Shown in pieces: positions 43,203 to 45,386 of a stretch of DNA of 45,386 bases. The position numbers and the translations under genes are program-made. Within the stretch, counting starts at the first letter, position 1, and the number at the start of each line of letters is the position of its first letter. The notes beneath the pieces were generated by a model. The model was not told the DNA's origin. It worked only from the letters and a program-made list of their open reading frames with translations, and searched no databases. The DNA is from Methanomicrobiales archaeon (GTDB lineage: Archaea; Halobacteriota; Methanomicrobia; Methanomicrobiales; Methanospirillaceae), in the NCBI GenBank assembly GCA_013415565.1, contig JAAEET010000007.1, forward strand, positions 1 to 45,386, in the 5' to 3' direction.

Positions 43203-43239
43203 TTATGCGGGAAATAGTAATAACACTCAAATTATCCCT

Positions 43240-43430
43240 GTTCTCTCAATTCGGATGAGAGGATCTGTAGACGTGGACGCTCCCGGGGCTCCGTCCCGCC
43301 GCTGGGGCGCCCCGGATGCGATAGTGGTCATGGAAGGGCTGCCAAACGGCAGGGAACCACAAGAGGGTTGATGTACCCATGAAGTGGAGACGCCCTGATC
43401 GTAACCAGGGAAATATGGAAAATTCCTTCA
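43240..43430 (+). mobile_element. Probable relic of a TnpB gene 3' end with its structured right end (IS200/IS605, IS1341 type)
   Basis: The plus-strand frame ending at 43371 reads ...LSIRMRG-SVDVDAPGAPSRRW..., then VVMEGLPNGREPQEG-stop, like the tail after the last zinc-finger/RuvC segment of TnpB. After it come stacked hairpins: CTCTCA/TGAGAG (43243/43256), CCGGGGC/GCCCCGG (43283/43309) enclosing GTCCC/GGGGC, GTGGT/ACCAC (43324/43356) enclosing CTGCC-AAAC-GGCAG, GGGT/ACCC (43365/43375) and CCCTG/CAGGG (43393/43406), with ACCCATGAAGTGG resembling TnpB right ends. The tnpB body is missing. Assignment is from pattern memory, not a search. Confidence 0.45.
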
Positions 43431-43513
43431 GACATCACCGAAGATGACATCACACAACGGGGAATCCCCAACAATAACCGGATAATAAAAAAATTACCGA
43501 CAATAATCAATCA

Positions 43514-43523
43514 GGAAAAAAAG
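43514..43523 (-). terminator. Terminator of the stalk operon
   Basis: A7 on plus (U7 in the mRNA) immediately after the L12 stop, with a second A7 run at ~43486-43493. Confidence 0.5.
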
Positions 43524-43529
43524 AGGATT

Positions 43530-43847
43530 TCAGCCGAACAGGGCACCGAGCCCTGCCATACCGCTCTCTTCCTCTTCCTTCTTCTCTTCGGGTGCCGCTT
43601 CCTCTGCAGCTGCGGCAGCGGGTGCGGCAGCAACGGCTGCGGCGGGTGCGGCAGCAACGGCCACCGGGGCTGCTGCGGCCTTGCTGATGGCCTCCTCGAT
43701 ATTGATGCCTTCAAGGGCGGCAACCAGTGCCTTGACACGGGCTTCGTCGACAGCGATACCGGCAGCGGTAAGAACCGCCTTTACACTCTCTTCCTTGATC
43801 TCCTTTCCTGCCTTGTGGAGGAGGAGGGCTGCATAGATGTACTCCAT
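43530..43847 (-). CDS. rpl12: Ribosomal stalk protein P1 (archaeal L12)
   Basis: 105 residues: N-terminal dimerisation helices ([54 protein letters not shown]), an Ala/Pro hinge (~58-87) and the acidic C-terminal peptide [19 protein letters not shown] that recruits translational GTPases. The ATG follows AGGTG embedded in an A-rich stretch. Last gene of rpl1-rpl10-rpl12. Confidence 0.96.
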   Translation of the reverse strand: MEYIYAALLLHKAGKEIKEESVKAVLTAAGIAVDEARVKALVAALEGINIEEAISKAAAAPVAVAAAPAAAVAAAPAAAAAEEAAPEEKKEEEESGMAGLGALFG

Positions 43848-43875
43848 TTTTTTTCACCTACTCTTTTTTTCGAAT

Positions 43876-44730
43876 TCAGGATCCCCCGACCATATTCTGG
43901 AGGGCTGCACTTTCGCGTTGTGCTTTTCCGATGATTCCATCAATCACGTCTTTCTCATAGATGCTGGCCTCGATGGCAAGACCCCTGGCCTCTCTCACCG
44001 CCCGGGCGATGATCGGCGCTGCCGTCTCAACGGTCGGGATGATCGCATTGACCGACAGGTTGAATGCCTGGCTTGCGGCGAGAGTGATCTGGCCGGCGAT
44101 CATATCTTCATCGATGGCGAGGACGGACGGTTCATACAGGCTGCCTTCAAAGTACGCGGCCTGGAGGATGAGTCCGACATCCATGGGTTTGATGCCGAGC
44201 TTTGCCAGCACGTCGGCCTGCTTGGGGGTGATGGCGTCCCCTTTCTTCACCACGGTCTTGGTCTCGCGGATCTTCACCTTCCCGGCCTCGATGGCTGCGG
44301 GAATTCCGGCCTGCTGCAGTTCGCCGACAATCGGGCCTGGTTTGAAACTGGTCGGCCCTTTCTCGACCACGATGTCCTCGGGCGCTTTCTCTCCGGGCTT
44401 TGCCGCCATCTTGGTCTTTGTCTTCTCGAGCTGCTTGAACAGTCTGAACGGGTTGTCGTTGGTGAAGATGAGCGCCGAATGCCCCGACAGGCGACCGGCG
44501 AGCGCCGCGATCTCTCCGCCGAGCTCGGCGAACGCATGCTCGATCAGCGTGTTCCTCGTCATCTTGAGTTTCGCTGATCCCCTCAGGTTCCGCCGGATCT
44601 GCTGGAGCTGGGCGGCAGGGATGCCGTACATGTCGACGAGACCGATCAATGCATACCTGCCGACGTCAGCCTTGATCTCCTCGACCTCTCTCCTCTTCCA
44701 TGCCGGAAGGTGATGCGTATACAGCGCCAT
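43876..44730 (-). CDS. rpl10: Ribosomal protein L10 / acidic stalk base P0
   Basis: 284 residues. MALYTHHLPAWKRREVEEIKADVGRYALIGLVDMYGIPAAQLQQIRRNLRGSAKLKMTRNTLIEHAF is the L10/P0 rRNA-binding domain; a P0-specific insertion domain follows, then C-terminal helices for L12 dimers. It ends ...AQRESAALQNMVGGS, lacking the Ala-hinge and acidic GLGALFG tail usual in many archaeal P0 proteins. It lies 2 bp after rpl1 and 28 bp before rpl12. Confidence 0.95.
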   Translation of the reverse strand: MALYTHHLPAWKRREVEEIKADVGRYALIGLVDMYGIPAAQLQQIRRNLRGSAKLKMTRNTLIEHAFAELGGEIAALAGRLSGHSALIFTNDNPFRLFKQLEKTKTKMAAKPGEKAPEDIVVEKGPTSFKPGPIVGELQQAGIPAAIEAGKVKIRETKTVVKKGDAITPKQADVLAKLGIKPMDVGLILQAAYFEGSLYEPSVLAIDEDMIAGQITLAASQAFNLSVNAIIPTVETAAPIIARAVREARGLAIEASIYEKDVIDGIIGKAQRESAALQNMVGGS

Positions 44731-44732
44731 GG

Positions 44733-45377
44733 CTACACCAGCCTCTCCGCGGGGCCCATGGTGGTCTTGACATAGACCGACCTTATGTTCATGGCTCCCT
44801 GCTCGAGCGCACCCTCGATCTTCTTGAGTACCGCATCGATGTTCTCTGCGATCTGCTCGGGCGGCATCTGGGTGGACCCGACCTTCACGTGGAATGTCTT
44901 TTTATCCTTGGTCCGTACCTTCACCGAGTTCCTGAGACGCTCGACGATCGGTCTGATATCGGTCCCGCCCGGGATCGGGGTCGGCATCCTTCCCCGGGGT
45001 CCCAGTCGCGGACCGAGGAACCGGCCGACCTGGGGCATCACGCTGGTCTCGGCGAGGAAGAAGCGGTACGAGCTTGCAACCTGCCGGGCTTCGCGTGGCT
45101 CTCCACCGAGCCGTTCGATCTCTTCAGGACTGATGATCAGGTCGACGCCCGCCTCACGAGCCTGGGTGGTGATGTCGCCTTTGCCGAGGACCGCAATACC
45201 CACGTTCCTGCCGGTGCCGTGGGGAAGAAGAATCGTTTCGTCGATACGGTTCTTCGGCTGCGCCATGTCGATATTCTTGAGATTGATGGTGAGATCCACG
45301 CTCTCAGAGAACTTCCGTTCCGGCGCTTTTTCAATGGCCGCTTTCACGGCCTCCAGAATCCTGGCCCTTTCTACCAT
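44733..45377 (-). CDS. rpl1: Ribosomal protein L1
   Basis: 214 residues, complete: MVERARILEAVKAAIEKAPERKFSESVDLTINLKNIDMAQPKNRIDETILLPHG is the archaeal L1 N-terminus; the middle includes LGPRLGPRGRMPTPIP and the C-terminus SVYVKTTMGPAERLV. It forms the L1 stalk and, in methanogens, represses its own mRNA. It begins 9 bp from the window edge, so rpl11 is probably just outside. Confidence 0.96.
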   Translation of the reverse strand: MVERARILEAVKAAIEKAPERKFSESVDLTINLKNIDMAQPKNRIDETILLPHGTGRNVGIAVLGKGDITTQAREAGVDLIISPEEIERLGGEPREARQVASSYRFFLAETSVMPQVGRFLGPRLGPRGRMPTPIPGGTDIRPIVERLRNSVKVRTKDKKTFHVKVGSTQMPPEQIAENIDAVLKKIEGALEQGAMNIRSVYVKTTMGPAERLV

Positions 45378-45386
45378 GCCATTCCT

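Larger units (their letters stand above)
43203..43529. other. Gap holding a TnpB/omega-RNA-like relic
   Basis: 327 bp without an intact gene. Most of it is accounted for by the probable insertion-sequence relic at 43240-43430; the rest (43431-43529) contains a GGGG-AAT-CCCC hairpin (43459-43469) and A-rich runs that act as the L12 terminator on the minus strand. Confidence 0.55.

Noticed and set aside
43320-43430. SRP RNA or RNase P RNA in the 43.3-kb gap
   Set aside because: None of the conserved cores of those RNAs is present; the structure better resembles a TnpB right end.

Overview
The window looks like chromosomal DNA of a hydrogenotrophic, formate-using methanogen of the order Methanomicrobiales (Methanoregula/Methanolinea/Methanosphaerula-like; genus not determinable here). 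The reasons are an F420-type formate dehydrogenase, two methanogenesis-marker genes (marker 2 and MtxX), archaeal-only information genes (GatD/GatE, RfcL, a histone, L10e, P0 and P1), archaeal MetK, DUF2070 and DUF555 proteins, a kinase-less HTH/multi-PAS protein, and TATA-driven, often leaderless genes at high GC.

Layout. 1-2740: an edge-truncated secreted protein with 13-residue repeats, a small membrane protein, a CPBP membrane protease with a damaged start, and an alpha/beta hydrolase. 3020-11006: fdhAB flanked by three paralogous short TPR genes and a wHTH/PAS/GAF sensor. Two TPR promoters are near-identical and carry copies of a 17-bp inverted repeat (3826, 3863, 8268); a degenerate copy overlaps the fdhA promoter. 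One TPR gene has an A10 tract that throws its natural start out of frame. 11222-13232: a DUF457-type membrane protein, an unknown protein, and a 540-bp gap holding a promoter followed by a strongly self-complementary, probably non-coding segment.

13233-22126 (minus strand): a close-packed run argH-gatD-gatE-RGG protein-helical protein-nitroreductase-DUF555-PfkB kinase-DUF2070. 22170-25571: an XRE-type regulator divergent from a NitT/TauT-like ABC importer (lipoprotein, permease, ATPase), with a perfect 20-bp palindrome and AT-rich repeats in the control region. 25681-32328: rpl10e, then an eight-gene, mostly stop/start-overlapping unit fumA-fumB-korDABC-sucC-sucD. This encodes the fumarate to 2-oxoglutarate part of the reductive incomplete TCA route, apart from fumarate reductase.

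32423-37941: a zinc-ribbon protein, a SAM methyltransferase divergent from metK, then hisG-hisA-hisB. 37972-43202: a HEAT-repeat protein, a histone, mtxX and marker 2, rfcL, and a UPF0146 gene whose start is about 10 bp from that of a divergent archaemetzincin. 43203-45377: a probable relic of a TnpB (IS200/IS605/IS1341-type) 3' end with its structured right end, then the ribosomal stalk operon rpl1-rpl10-rpl12 on the minus strand.

The most unusual items are the shared inverted-repeat site tying the TPR genes to the formate dehydrogenase locus, the A10 frameshift tract, the structured RNA candidate near 12950, and the orphan TnpB/omega-RNA-like relic. No tRNA, rRNA or CRISPR array was seen.
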